Assembly (NCBI RefSeq): GCF_001418325.1 | Contig: NZ_LIPN01000150.1 | Span: forward strand, 1 to 35,878 | Reading direction: 5' to 3' | From: Streptomyces atriruber | GTDB lineage: Bacteria > Actinomycetota > Actinomycetes > Streptomycetales > Streptomycetaceae | Length of the DNA stretch: 35,878 nucleotides | Shown: piece after piece, positions 1-6,935 of the stretch | Position numbering within the stretch: the stretch's first letter is position 1 | Layout: each line of letters starts with the position of its first letter | The notes under the pieces: model-generated | What the model was told of the DNA's origin: nothing | Database searches by the model: none | What the model saw: the letters and a program-made list of their open reading frames with translations, nothing else | Program-made: the position numbers and the translations under genes

Positions 1-733
1 GCCCGAGGTGGATGTCGCTGACCACGGCGATCCGGAACCCGTGGGCCCCGCGCGGCAGTTTCGCCAGCGGCACGGTGACCCGCTTCACCTTGGGGCCGCG
101 GAGCACGCCGTACGTTCCGTAGCCGACGGTTCCCGCGGCGACGGCGGCCGCGGTCCCGCCGACGATGCGGGAGACGAAGAGGCGGCGGGAGGGACGGGAG
201 GGGGTGGCCCTCTCGGGTGCGGGCTCGCGCTTCTCGGGCCCGGCCTTCTCGGGCCCGGACTTCTCGGGCCCGGAGGCGGGCTCAGGGGCAGGCGCAGGGG
301 CAGGGTTCTCGGCCTCGGGGGCAGTCTGATCCGGTGCGGAGCGAGCCCGGTCGGGCTCGGTCACGAGCACGGACTCCGCCTCCGATACGCGTACCGCTTC
401 CGGAGCGGTCCCCTCCCGTTCCGCCCACCGCCGCACCAGGGGACGCAGCAGCTCCCCCACGATCAGCGCGAGCAGCAGGTACAGGGAGAGGGCCATCCAC
501 ATGAACCCCGGCCAGGCCAGCACCTGCTGGAGCAGGAACGGCGCGCCGGTCCGCTCGGCCACGAGCGCCCCGAACATCATCAGCGGCGCCGCGACGAAGA
601 CCACCGTCCCGGCGCGCCGGGCGAGGCCGGGCCCGGCCGTGGTGTCCCGCACCAGGCGGCGCCACGCGTACCAGTGGAGGGCCACGAAGGCCGCGAGAAC
701 GGCCAGGCCCACGAGGACCACGAGGGCAACCAC
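1..733 (-). CDS. Membrane-anchored metallophosphoesterase (partial, 3' end outside window)
   Basis: This leftward gene runs off the left edge, so only about 244 N-terminal residues are visible. The reading frame begins with hydrophobic segments (about residues 1-20, then two around 45-100), followed by a long Pro/Glu/Ala linker with three Gly-Pro-Glu-Lys repeats. A further Ala/Gly/Val membrane segment follows an SRRLFVSRIV stretch. The last visible residues read FRIAVVSDIHLG, the first metal-binding block (D-x-H) of calcineurin-like phosphoesterases. The family hydrolyses phosphoesters with a dinuclear metal centre; the membrane segments suggest it acts at the membrane. The chosen GTG at 733 lies 2 nt after the stop of the 80-residue gene upstream, which implies coupled translation. 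No clear ribosome binding site fixes the start, so it could differ by a few codons. Confidence 0.8.
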   Translation of the reverse strand, partial: MVALVVLVGLAVLAAFVALHWYAWRRLVRDTTAGPGLARRAGTVVFVAAPLMMFGALVAERTGAPFLLQQVLAWPGFMWMALSLYLLLALIVGELLRPLVRRWAEREGTAPEAVRVSEAESVLVTEPDRARSAPDQTAPEAENPAPAPAPEPASGPEKSGPEKAGPEKREPAPERATPSRPSRRLFVSRIVGGTAAAVAAGTVGYGTYGVLRGPKVKRVTVPLAKLPRGAHGFRIAVVSDIHLG

Positions 734-735
734 GG

Positions 736-978
736 CTATGACGTTCTGCGCAGGGCACGGACTCCACGGAACCCGATGGTCCCCACCACCGTCCCCAAGA
801 CAAAGGAGACAACGGCAAGCGTCAGGTGCACCCAGAAGTACCCGGTCGGGTTGTCCGCGTCGTCGAAGGCGAGCCCGCTGCCGTCCTTCCACAGGTTCTT
901 GACGAAAGTGATCCAGATGAACCAGCTCCACACCCCGAAGGCGAGCAGGAACCAGGAGACAGGGCGGCTGAGCTTCAT
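736..978 (-). CDS. Small two-TM membrane protein, conserved-hypothetical type
   Basis: An 80-residue protein starting MKLSRPVSWF. It has two hydrophobic segments (about residues 7-27 and 50-72) separated by a short acidic loop (DGSGLAFDDADN), and ends in a basic tail (RGVRALRRTS). Trp and Phe are abundant in the first helix. I recognise no enzymatic motif. It sits immediately upstream of the metallophosphoesterase, with only 2 nt between its TAG stop and the proposed GTG start, so the two are very probably one operon. It is divergent from the carboxypeptidase gene that starts at 1088. The function is unknown; a small membrane partner of the phosphoesterase is only an inference from the spacing. 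Confidence 0.75.
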   Translation of the reverse strand: MKLSRPVSWFLLAFGVWSWFIWITFVKNLWKDGSGLAFDDADNPTGYFWVHLTLAVVSFVLGTVVGTIGFRGVRALRRTS

Positions 979-1087
979 GCGTTCAGTATCGCGAGCTCCC
1001 CTGCCGCACCGCCGCCGGGGTGGGGACGAGGTGACACAGTCCACCTCGGGAGCGACTTCCACAGCCCCGCCCTGTACGTTCTCGTCC

Positions 1088-2353
1088 GTGCCTGCCGTAA
1101 AAAAGACCGCCTTGTTGGTCGCTTCCGCCGCATTGCTGACCATGTCGACCGCAGCGCCCGCGCTCGCGGACGGAAAGCCGGGAGGCGACGACGACCAACC
1201 GAAGCCGCCCGCCAAGATGTCCACCGTGGGCGGTGCGCGGCTCGGCGAGGCGGGCACCCAGGTGAAGCTCAAGCCGGGCGCGCCGGTGCTGCCCAAGGAC
1301 CTGACGGGGCGTTCCTGGATCGTCTCGGACGCCGAGTCCGGTGAGGTCCTCGCCTCGCACAACGCGCACTGGCGGCTGCCTCCGGCGAGCACCCTCAAGA
1401 TGCTCTTCGCCGACACGGTCCTGCCGAAGTTCCCGAAGTCGCAGAAGCACAAGGTCGCGCTCTCCGACATGGCGGGCATCGGCGCGGGCAGCAGCATGGT
1501 CGGCATCAAGGAGAACGAGACGTACAGCGTCCACGACCTGTGGCTCGGCGTCTTCCTGAAGTCGGGCAACGACGCGGTGCACGTGCTGTCCGCGATGAAC
1601 GACGGCGTCCCGAAGACCGTCAAGGACATGCAGAAGCACGCCGACGAGCTGCAGGCCCTCGACACGCACGTGGTCTCCCCGGACGGCTATGACGCCAAGG
1701 GGCAGGTCTCGTCCGCGTACGACCTGTCGCTGTTCGCCCGCTCGGGGCTGCAGAAGAAGGACTTCCGCGAGTACTGCGCGACGGCCACGGCCAAGTTCCC
1801 CGGAGAGACCAAGAAGATCGAGAAGGGCAAGGACAAGGGCAAGACCAAGCGCGAGTCCTTCGAGATCCAGAACACCAACCGGCTGCTCACCGGCGCCCCC
1901 GGCATCAGCGCCTACAAGGGCATCGCGGGCGTCAAGAACGGCTACACCACGAACGCGGGAAACACCTTCACCGGTGTTGCCGAACGGAACGGCAAGGTTC
2001 TCCTCGTCACCGTCATGAACCCCTCCTCCGGAGAGACCCACGCGGTCTACAAGGAGACCACGCGTCTCTTCGACTGGGGCTTCAAGGCGGCCGGCAAGGT
2101 CGACCCCGTGGGTGAGCTCGTCGCCCCGAAGGGTGCCGCCACGGGTGGCGCGGGCAAGGGCGCCCCGGGCAGCGGCGGCGGAGGCACGGACACCGAGAAC
2201 GCCGCGCACGCCTCCGACGGCGGGGGCGGCGGCGTGGGCACCGCGGTCGCGATCACGGCCGGTGTGCTCGTGGTGCTCGCCGGGGGTGCCTTCGTGATCC
2301 GGCGCCGGATGCCGCTGCCGGGCCAGTCGGGCCGGGGTACGTCTCAGGACTGA
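1088..2353 (+). CDS. Secreted, membrane-anchored D-alanyl-D-alanine carboxypeptidase (penicillin-binding protein)
   Basis: A 421-residue S11/PBP5-family enzyme predicted to trim the terminal D-Ala of peptidoglycan stem peptides outside the cell. A signal peptide is visible at residues 1-27 (VPAVKK..., ending PALA). The catalytic motifs are in order: S101-T-L-K104, S159-G-N161, and a third motif K283-N-G285 where most family members have KTG. A Gly/Ser-rich linker (about 350-384) leads to a C-terminal membrane helix (385-404) followed by RRR, so the domain is tethered outside the membrane. The GTG at 1088 is chosen because it opens the signal peptide. There is no ribosome binding site, but a -10-like TACGTT (1075-1080) ends 7 nt upstream, so a leaderless transcript is plausible. 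The 3' end overlaps the convergent YihY gene by 10 nt. Confidence 0.9.
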   Translation: MPAVKKTALLVASAALLTMSTAAPALADGKPGGDDDQPKPPAKMSTVGGARLGEAGTQVKLKPGAPVLPKDLTGRSWIVSDAESGEVLASHNAHWRLPPASTLKMLFADTVLPKFPKSQKHKVALSDMAGIGAGSSMVGIKENETYSVHDLWLGVFLKSGNDAVHVLSAMNDGVPKTVKDMQKHADELQALDTHVVSPDGYDAKGQVSSAYDLSLFARSGLQKKDFREYCATATAKFPGETKKIEKGKDKGKTKRESFEIQNTNRLLTGAPGISAYKGIAGVKNGYTTNAGNTFTGVAERNGKVLLVTVMNPSSGETHAVYKETTRLFDWGFKAAGKVDPVGELVAPKGAATGGAGKGAPGSGGGGTDTENAAHASDGGGGGVGTAVAITAGVLVVLAGGAFVIRRRMPLPGQSGRGTSQD

Positions 2354-3375
2354 CGGCGGACGTCTTCTCCGGAGGACGCGATGGTGTCGGCAGTCCCTTC
2401 GGAGGCTGCGGTTGTGGGGGCAGTCTCTTCGGAGGCTGCGGTTGTGGGGGCAGTCCCTTCGGAGGCTGCGGTTGTGGGGGCAGTCTCTTCGGAGGCTGCC
2501 TCTTCGCTTTCCTCCGCCGCCGTACGCGACGCCTTGCGCGTCGCCGTCCAGGCGGCGCAGAACAGCAGCAGCTTCGCGGTGAAGTTGATCCACAGGAGGA
2601 GTGCGACGGGCACTCCGAAGGCGCCGTACATGTTCTTCGCGGCGACGCCCTTGATGTAGCCGCCGAGCAGCAGCTTGAGCAGTTCGAAGCCGGCCGCGCC
2701 GATCAGCGCGGCGGTGATGAGGTCGCGGCGGTGCGGCTGGACGCCGGGCAGCAGCGTCAGGACGTAGAGCAGCAGCAGGAAGTCCGCGAGGACGGCGATG
2801 GCGAAGGCGACGCCCTGGAGCAGCACCGCGCCCCAGCCCTTCTCGTCGATGCCGAAGAGGTCGGCGGCCTGCCCGACCGCGGTCGACGCGAGCGCGGAGG
2901 CGGCGAACGACGCGAGCCCCGCGCCGCCGAGCCCGAAGAGCACCCCGGCGTCCTTGACCTTGCGCAGGACGGGGTTCTCCTCCTCGTCCCCCAGCTCCCA
3001 GACGGCGCGCAGGCACTCCCTCATCGAGCCGACCCAGCCGATGCCGGTGAAGAGCAGCAGGGCGCCCGCGACGAGGCCGACGGTGCCCGCGTTGGCGACC
3101 AGGGCGTCCAGGTTCAGCTGGTCGGAGATGCCGGGTACCTGCTCGGAGATCTTGCTCTCGAGCGTGTCCTGCTGCTTCTTCGAGAGCGTCGCGGCGGCGA
3201 TGGCGGCCGCGACGGTGAGCAGCGGGAAGAGCGCCAGGAAGCTGATGAACGTCATGGCGGCCGCGAGCCGCGCCCAGTGCACCTCGTCGAGCCGTTCGTA
3301 GGACTGCCACGCGTGCGTGCGCATGCCCTTCTCGACGAGTGGCCCGATGCCGGGCAGCTTCTTCAGCCAGTCCAT
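2344..3375 (-). CDS. YihY/BrkB-family integral membrane protein
   Basis: A 343-residue member of the YihY/virulence factor BrkB family (once thought to be RNase BN), of unclear biochemical role. The N-terminus ([17 protein letters not shown], then the AARLAAAMTFISFLALFPLL-like region) is typical, and about six hydrophobic segments follow. The C-terminal tail is unusual: residues 296-335 are four tandem decapeptides of the type E-[EG]-T-A-P-T-T-A-A-S, encoded by 30-bp DNA repeats, giving a low-complexity cytosolic tail. The ATG at 3375 overlaps the end of the upstream gtrA-like gene by 13 nt, so the gene is probably translated as the last member of the PAP2-ubiA-gtrA run. Its stop overlaps the convergent carboxypeptidase. 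Confidence 0.88.
   Translation of the reverse strand: MDWLKKLPGIGPLVEKGMRTHAWQSYERLDEVHWARLAAAMTFISFLALFPLLTVAAAIAAATLSKKQQDTLESKISEQVPGISDQLNLDALVANAGTVGLVAGALLLFTGIGWVGSMRECLRAVWELGDEEENPVLRKVKDAGVLFGLGGAGLASFAASALASTAVGQAADLFGIDEKGWGAVLLQGVAFAIAVLADFLLLLYVLTLLPGVQPHRRDLITAALIGAAGFELLKLLLGGYIKGVAAKNMYGAFGVPVALLLWINFTAKLLLFCAAWTATRKASRTAAEESEEAASEETAPTTAASEGTAPTTAASEETAPTTAASEGTADTIASSGEDVRRQS
2381..2499. repeat. 30-bp tandem repeat inside the YihY gene
   Basis: Three full copies of a 30-bp unit (2401-2430, 2431-2460, 2461-2490) differ at one position (cagtctcttc versus cagtcccttc). Partial copies lie at 2381-2400 and 2491-2499. The period is a multiple of three and encodes tandem decapeptides, so copy number can change without a frameshift. 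Confidence 0.95.
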
Positions 3376-3845
3376 GACGCCTCCGTGCCTGCTGTACTGC
3401 CTTTTGTCCTGCCCGATGTGCGGAAGACCAAGGTCCGGGTACCCCAAAAGCGCAGAACAGTGGCGAGTGCCATACCGATTCCGGCGCCCGAGACGGTGTC
3501 CGCGCGCTGCGAGGTGAAGCCGAGTCCGTAGTGGGACACGGTGATGCACAGCAGTTGGACGAGGGCGCCCGCGATGTTGACGGCGAAGAACACCGCGTAC
3601 TGGCGCAGCCGCGGGACCTCCGCGGCCTTGCGCCGGTAGGTGCCGAGCGCGTTGCCCGCGTACGCCACCGAACAGCCCGCCACGAAGGAGAGGGATTTGG
3701 CGGTCAGCGGGTCCAGGCCGACGGGTCCGCGCAGCCAGATGAAGAGGCCGAGGTCGGCGGCGTACGCGCAGATCCCGGCGGCGGCGAAGCCGAGCAGCTC
3801 GGGCCCGAGCGCCCGCAGCCGTTCGCGTAGGGAATTCAAACTCAC
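3363..3845 (-). CDS. GtrA-like four-TM membrane protein (putative polyprenyl-phosphate sugar flippase or partner)
   Basis: A 160-residue protein with four hydrophobic segments (about residues 16-37, 50-69, 84-104 and 120-138) and the GtrA-family pattern LLGFAAAG near the start, then NALGTYRRK and LRFWGTRTLVF near the end. GtrA proteins act with polyprenyl-phosphate-linked sugars; the mycobacterial relative Rv3789 has been linked to decaprenyl-phospho-arabinose. The GTG start at 3845 overlaps the stop of the upstream prenyltransferase as GTGA, a tight translational coupling, and the 3' end overlaps the YihY start. Family placement rests on size, topology and these motifs. The assignment to arabinose-lipid translocation is inferred from the neighbouring UbiA and DprE-like genes. 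Confidence 0.82.
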   Translation of the reverse strand: MSLNSLRERLRALGPELLGFAAAGICAYAADLGLFIWLRGPVGLDPLTAKSLSFVAGCSVAYAGNALGTYRRKAAEVPRLRQYAVFFAVNIAGALVQLLCITVSHYGLGFTSQRADTVSGAGIGMALATVLRFWGTRTLVFRTSGRTKGSTAGTEASWTG

Positions 3846-4798
3846 CAGTCCGCCACCGCGAGTCCGTACATCGCGAGCCACACCAGGCCGATGACGGCGA
3901 GCGCCCTGTCCCGCAGGACGACGTCCTCGGGCTCTCCCGCGGTGCCCCGGTCGGCGAAGACGGCGTAGCGCAGGATGGCGAGGATGAAGGCGGCCATGGA
4001 CAGCTGGCGCCAGGGCAGTGAACCCCCGTCGGCGGTGCCGCCCTCCTCCATGGCCCACAGGCAGTACGCCAGCACGGCGACGCCCGCGGCCAGTTGCCAC
4101 ACGAAGCGCAGGTAGCCGGTGGTGTATTCGGTGAGCAACGCGCGCGTGGCGCCCAGTTTCTCCGAGCTCGCGGACATCTGGACGGCTTCGGAGTAGCGCT
4201 TGGCGGAGACCATGAAGAGCGCGCAGAAGCCCGTGGTGATCAGGAACCAGCGCGACAGGGGGATGTCGAGCGCGAGGCCGCCGATCATGGCGCGCATCAG
4301 GAAGCCGGTCGTGACGATCGTGAGGTCGACGACGAGGACGTGCTTGAGGCTGATGCAGTAGGCGAGTTGCATGCCGACGTACGCGGCCAGGAGCGCCGCG
4401 GTCAGGGGCGTGCACAGGAGGGTGGCGGCCGTCGGCGCGAGGACGGCGAGGAGGCCTCCCACGGCGTAGGCGACGGGCACCGGCACCTGTCCGCTGGCGA
4501 CCGGCCTGCGGCACTTGGTGGGGTGCGCGCGGTCGGCGTCGGCGTCGCGTGCGTCGTTGATCAGGTAGACGGCGGACGCGGCGGCGGTGAACAGCGCGAA
4601 GACGATCGCGACCTGCCCGAGTGCGTGCCGCGAGAAGAGCTCGCCGGCGGCCGCGGGGGCCGCGACGACGAGGACGTTCTTCACCCACTGGCGGGGGCGT
4701 GCGGTCTTCAGGAGGCCGAGCGGCAGGCCGACGGGGCCCTGCCCCGGCGTCCGGGGCGGTCCGGGGCGTTCCAGGACCGTGGAGATACGTTCAGGCAT
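3842..4798 (-). CDS. UbiA-family prenyltransferase, decaprenyl-phosphate phosphoribosyltransferase type
   Basis: A 318-residue polytopic UbiA-superfamily enzyme. ARPRQWVKNVLV (residues 33-44) and the Asp-rich motif N81-D-x-x-D85-x-x-x-D89, followed by HPTKCRRPVASG, match the type represented by mycobacterial Rv3806c. That enzyme moves 5-phosphoribose from PRPP onto decaprenyl phosphate, the first committed step toward decaprenyl-phospho-arabinose. About eight to nine membrane segments are visible. A strong ribosome binding site (AAGGAGG) precedes the ATG at 4798. The gene overlaps the PAP2 phosphatase upstream by 8 nt and the GtrA-like gene downstream by 4 nt. Quinone prenylation is an alternative for UbiA proteins in general, but the motif context and the neighbours argue for the phosphoribosyl activity. 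Confidence 0.85.
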   Translation of the reverse strand: MPERISTVLERPGPPRTPGQGPVGLPLGLLKTARPRQWVKNVLVVAAPAAAGELFSRHALGQVAIVFALFTAAASAVYLINDARDADADRAHPTKCRRPVASGQVPVPVAYAVGGLLAVLAPTAATLLCTPLTAALLAAYVGMQLAYCISLKHVLVVDLTIVTTGFLMRAMIGGLALDIPLSRWFLITTGFCALFMVSAKRYSEAVQMSASSEKLGATRALLTEYTTGYLRFVWQLAAGVAVLAYCLWAMEEGGTADGGSLPWRQLSMAAFILAILRYAVFADRGTAGEPEDVVLRDRALAVIGLVWLAMYGLAVADW

Positions 4799-5312
4799 CG
4801 CTGCGGCCTCCTTGCATCCAGGTGGCGCCCGCGCGCGCGGTGAGCGCGCCGAGCGCCGCGCCCGCGGCCACGTCCGAGGGGTAGTGGACGCCGACGACCA
4901 TCCGGGAGACGCACATCGCGGCGGCCAGCGGCGGGAGGAGGTGGGCGCCTACGGGGCGCAGCGCTCCGTAGGCGACGACGGCCGCGGCGGCGGAGGTGGC
5001 GTGCGAGCTGGGGAAGGAGTGCCGGCCCGCGGTGCGCACGAGGGGTTCGATGCCGCCGTGGGCGGCGGGGCGCGGGCGGCGGACGATCCGCTTGACGCCC
5101 ATGCTGGCCAGGTGGGCGGCGGCGGTGAGGGCCGTGCCGCGCAGCCAGGCGCCGCGGCGCTCGCGGTCGACGGCGGCACCCGCGAGACCGGCCAGGATCC
5201 AGAGTGCGCCGTGCTCGCCGGTGCGGGACAGGGCGCGGGCGGCGGCCGCCACGCGCGGGTCTGTGCCGCAGTCGCGCAGGGCCGACAGCAACCGGTGGTC
5301 CATGTCGTGCAT
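4791..5312 (-). CDS. PAP2-family membrane phosphatase (Rv3807c-like)
   Basis: A 173-residue type 2 phosphatidic-acid-phosphatase-like protein. All three signature blocks are present: KRIVRRPRP (K74 to P82), PSSH (101-104), and SRMVVGVHYPSD (136-147), giving the catalytic His104, Arg137 and His143. In mycobacteria the neighbour of the phosphoribosyltransferase, Rv3807c, is proposed to remove the 5-phosphate from decaprenyl-phosphoryl-phosphoribose, which fits the order seen here. The ATG at 5312 is chosen because AGAGG lies 5 nt upstream; a longer frame to 5375 lacks a binding site. It is the first gene of the leftward run PAP2-ubiA-gtrA-yihY and overlaps ubiA by 8 nt. Confidence 0.88.
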   Translation of the reverse strand: MHDMDHRLLSALRDCGTDPRVAAAARALSRTGEHGALWILAGLAGAAVDRERRGAWLRGTALTAAAHLASMGVKRIVRRPRPAAHGGIEPLVRTAGRHSFPSSHATSAAAAVVAYGALRPVGAHLLPPLAAAMCVSRMVVGVHYPSDVAAGAALGALTARAGATWMQGGRSDA

Positions 5313-5356
5313 GTCGCCTCTATTTCGAAGACGTTCGAGAGCTGGGCATCTCGACT

Positions 5357-5387
5357 CTTCTAGGCAACATCCCAATAATTACGTCAA
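5357..5387 (-). promoter_or_regulatory. Candidate promoter for the PAP2-ubiA-gtrA operon
   Basis: On the minus strand, TTGACG (complement of 5382-5387) is followed after 19 nt by TAGAAG (complement of 5357-5362), about 45 nt before the PAP2 start. The -35 is near consensus; the spacer is slightly long. Confidence 0.4.
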
Positions 5388-5390
5388 TGT

Positions 5391-5464
5391 TGGGTGACAC
5401 TCGCTCAATCACCCATTTCGGTGAGAGCCGGGATGGTTTTGAGCGAAACGCCCATGTATGGGCG
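5391..5464. promoter_or_regulatory. Paired inverted repeats in the divergent intergenic region
   Basis: Two perfect dyads lie between the divergent PAP2 and DprE1-like genes. TGGGTGA (5391-5397) pairs with TCACCCA (5409-5415) across 11 nt. CGCCCAT (5449-5455) pairs with ATGGGCG (5458-5464) across 2 nt. A third, CAACAT (5365-5370) with ATGTTG (5387-5392), overlaps the leftward promoter candidate. The stretch is clearly more AT-rich than its surroundings. These are plausible operator sites; no regulator gene is adjacent, so the factor is unknown. Confidence 0.5.
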
Positions 5465-6924
5465 ATACGGTCGTTTACATGCCTGCCGACTCCCCCGCCG
5501 ATTCCCGTGCCCGCGCCTCGGCTCCGACGGCGTCCGCCGTGCCCGTCCCCCCGTCCGCGGTGTCCGTCTCGGGCTGGGGCCGCACCGCACCGACCACCGC
5601 CCGGCTGGTGAGACCCCGTTCGCAGGAGGAGGCCGCGGCCGCGGTGCGCGCGTGCGGGGAGCGCGGCGGCATCGCCCGCGGCCTGGGGCGCGCCTATGGG
5701 GACGCCGCGCAGAACGCGGGCGGCGACGTCTTCGACATGACGGGCCTGGACCGGGTGCGCGTCATCGACACCACACGGACGTCGGACACCGGCGCCCCGG
5801 CGGCCACCGTCGTCTGTGACGCGGGCGTCTCGCTGCACCACCTGATGGAAGTCCTGCTCCCCCTCGGCTGGTTCGTGCCGGTGACGCCCGGGACCCGTTA
5901 CGTGACGGTGGGCGGGGCGATCGGCGCCGACATCCACGGCAAGAACCACCACGTCTCGGGGTCCTTCTCCCGCCACGTCCTCGCGATGGACGTGCTGACC
6001 GCCGACGGCACGGTCCGCACGGTCGAGCCCGGCAGCGCCCTGTTCGACGCGACGGCCGGGGGCATGGGCCTGACCGGCGTCATCCTCTCGGCGACCGTGC
6101 AACTCCTCCCCGTGGAGACCTCCTTGATGGCGGTCGACACGGAACGGGCCACGGACCTCGACGACTTGATGGCCCGCCTCACCTCGACCGACCACCGCTA
6201 CCGCTACTCGGTCGCCTGGATCGACCTCCTCGCGCGCGGCGCGGCCATGGGCCGCTCGGTCCTGACCCGCGGCGACCACGCCCCCCTGGACGCCCTTCCG
6301 GAGCGGGCACGCGCGCGCAGAGCCCCTCTCGCGTTCCGTCCGGGGCAGTTGCCCGCCGCGCCCTCCTTCCTCCCGGAGGGGCTGCTCGGCAAGGCGTCGG
6401 TGGGCCTCTTCAACGAGCTCTGGTACCGCAAGGCGCCCCGCTCCCGCACCGGCGAGCTGCAGAAGATCTCCACCTTCTTCCACCCGCTGGACGGCGTCCC
6501 CCACTGGAACCGCATCTACGGCCGCAGCGGCTTCGTGCAGTACCAATTCGCCGTCGGATACGGCAAGGAGGAGGCCCTGCGCCGCATCGTGCAGCGCATC
6601 TCGGAGCGCGGCTGCCCGTCCTTCCTCGCCGTCCTGAAGCGCTTCGGAGAGGGCGATCCGGGCTGGCTCTCCTTCCCGATGCCCGGCTGGACCCTCGCGC
6701 TCGACATCCCCGCGAACCTTCCCGGACTCGGCGCCTTCCTCGACGACCTCGACGAGGAGGTGGCCGCCGCCGACGGCCGTGTCTACCTCGCCAAGGACTC
6801 GCGTCTGCGGCCCGAGATGCTCGCCGCGATGTATCCGCGACTCGACGACTTCCGCGCCCTGCGGGCCGAGCTCGACCCGCGCGGCGTCTTCCGCTCGGAC
6901 CTCTCCCGCCGCCTCGCCCTCTAG
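5458..6924 (+). CDS. DprE1-like FAD-dependent decaprenylphosphoryl-ribose oxidase
   Basis: A 488-residue VAO-family flavoprotein. It carries the FAD-binding stretches GRAYGDAAQNAGG (77-89) and GGAIGADIHGKNHH (152-165) and the C-terminal AKDSR (445-449, with K446), all matching mycobacterial DprE1, which oxidises the 2'-hydroxyl of decaprenylphosphoryl ribose. The position aligned by eye with Cys387 of the tuberculosis enzyme, the target of covalent benzothiazinones, is Ala414 here (WTLALDIP). A second possible ATG at 5479 would shorten the protein by 7 residues and leave the palindrome at 5449-5464 in the leader; neither start has a clear binding site. The TAG stop merges with the AGGAGA ribosome binding site of the DprE2-like gene 11 nt downstream, so the two form an operon. 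Confidence 0.88.
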   Translation: MGDTVVYMPADSPADSRARASAPTASAVPVPPSAVSVSGWGRTAPTTARLVRPRSQEEAAAAVRACGERGGIARGLGRAYGDAAQNAGGDVFDMTGLDRVRVIDTTRTSDTGAPAATVVCDAGVSLHHLMEVLLPLGWFVPVTPGTRYVTVGGAIGADIHGKNHHVSGSFSRHVLAMDVLTADGTVRTVEPGSALFDATAGGMGLTGVILSATVQLLPVETSLMAVDTERATDLDDLMARLTSTDHRYRYSVAWIDLLARGAAMGRSVLTRGDHAPLDALPERARARRAPLAFRPGQLPAAPSFLPEGLLGKASVGLFNELWYRKAPRSRTGELQKISTFFHPLDGVPHWNRIYGRSGFVQYQFAVGYGKEEALRRIVQRISERGCPSFLAVLKRFGEGDPGWLSFPMPGWTLALDIPANLPGLGAFLDDLDEEVAAADGRVYLAKDSRLRPEMLAAMYPRLDDFRALRAELDPRGVFRSDLSRRLAL

Positions 6925-6935
6925 GAGACCGGAAC

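Noticed and set aside
8..1087. N-terminal extension of the carboxypeptidase frame back to position 8
   Set aside because: The extension is antisense to the metallophosphoesterase and the small membrane protein, and the signal peptide begins only at 1088.
2401..2490. Regular 30-bp repeats as a possible CRISPR array
   Set aside because: The copies are directly adjacent with no spacers and keep an in-frame decapeptide, so they are a coding minisatellite.
983..3310. 775-codon open frame on the minus strand
   Set aside because: It lies antisense to the carboxypeptidase and out of frame with the YihY gene. The translated text is Arg/Gly-rich noise.
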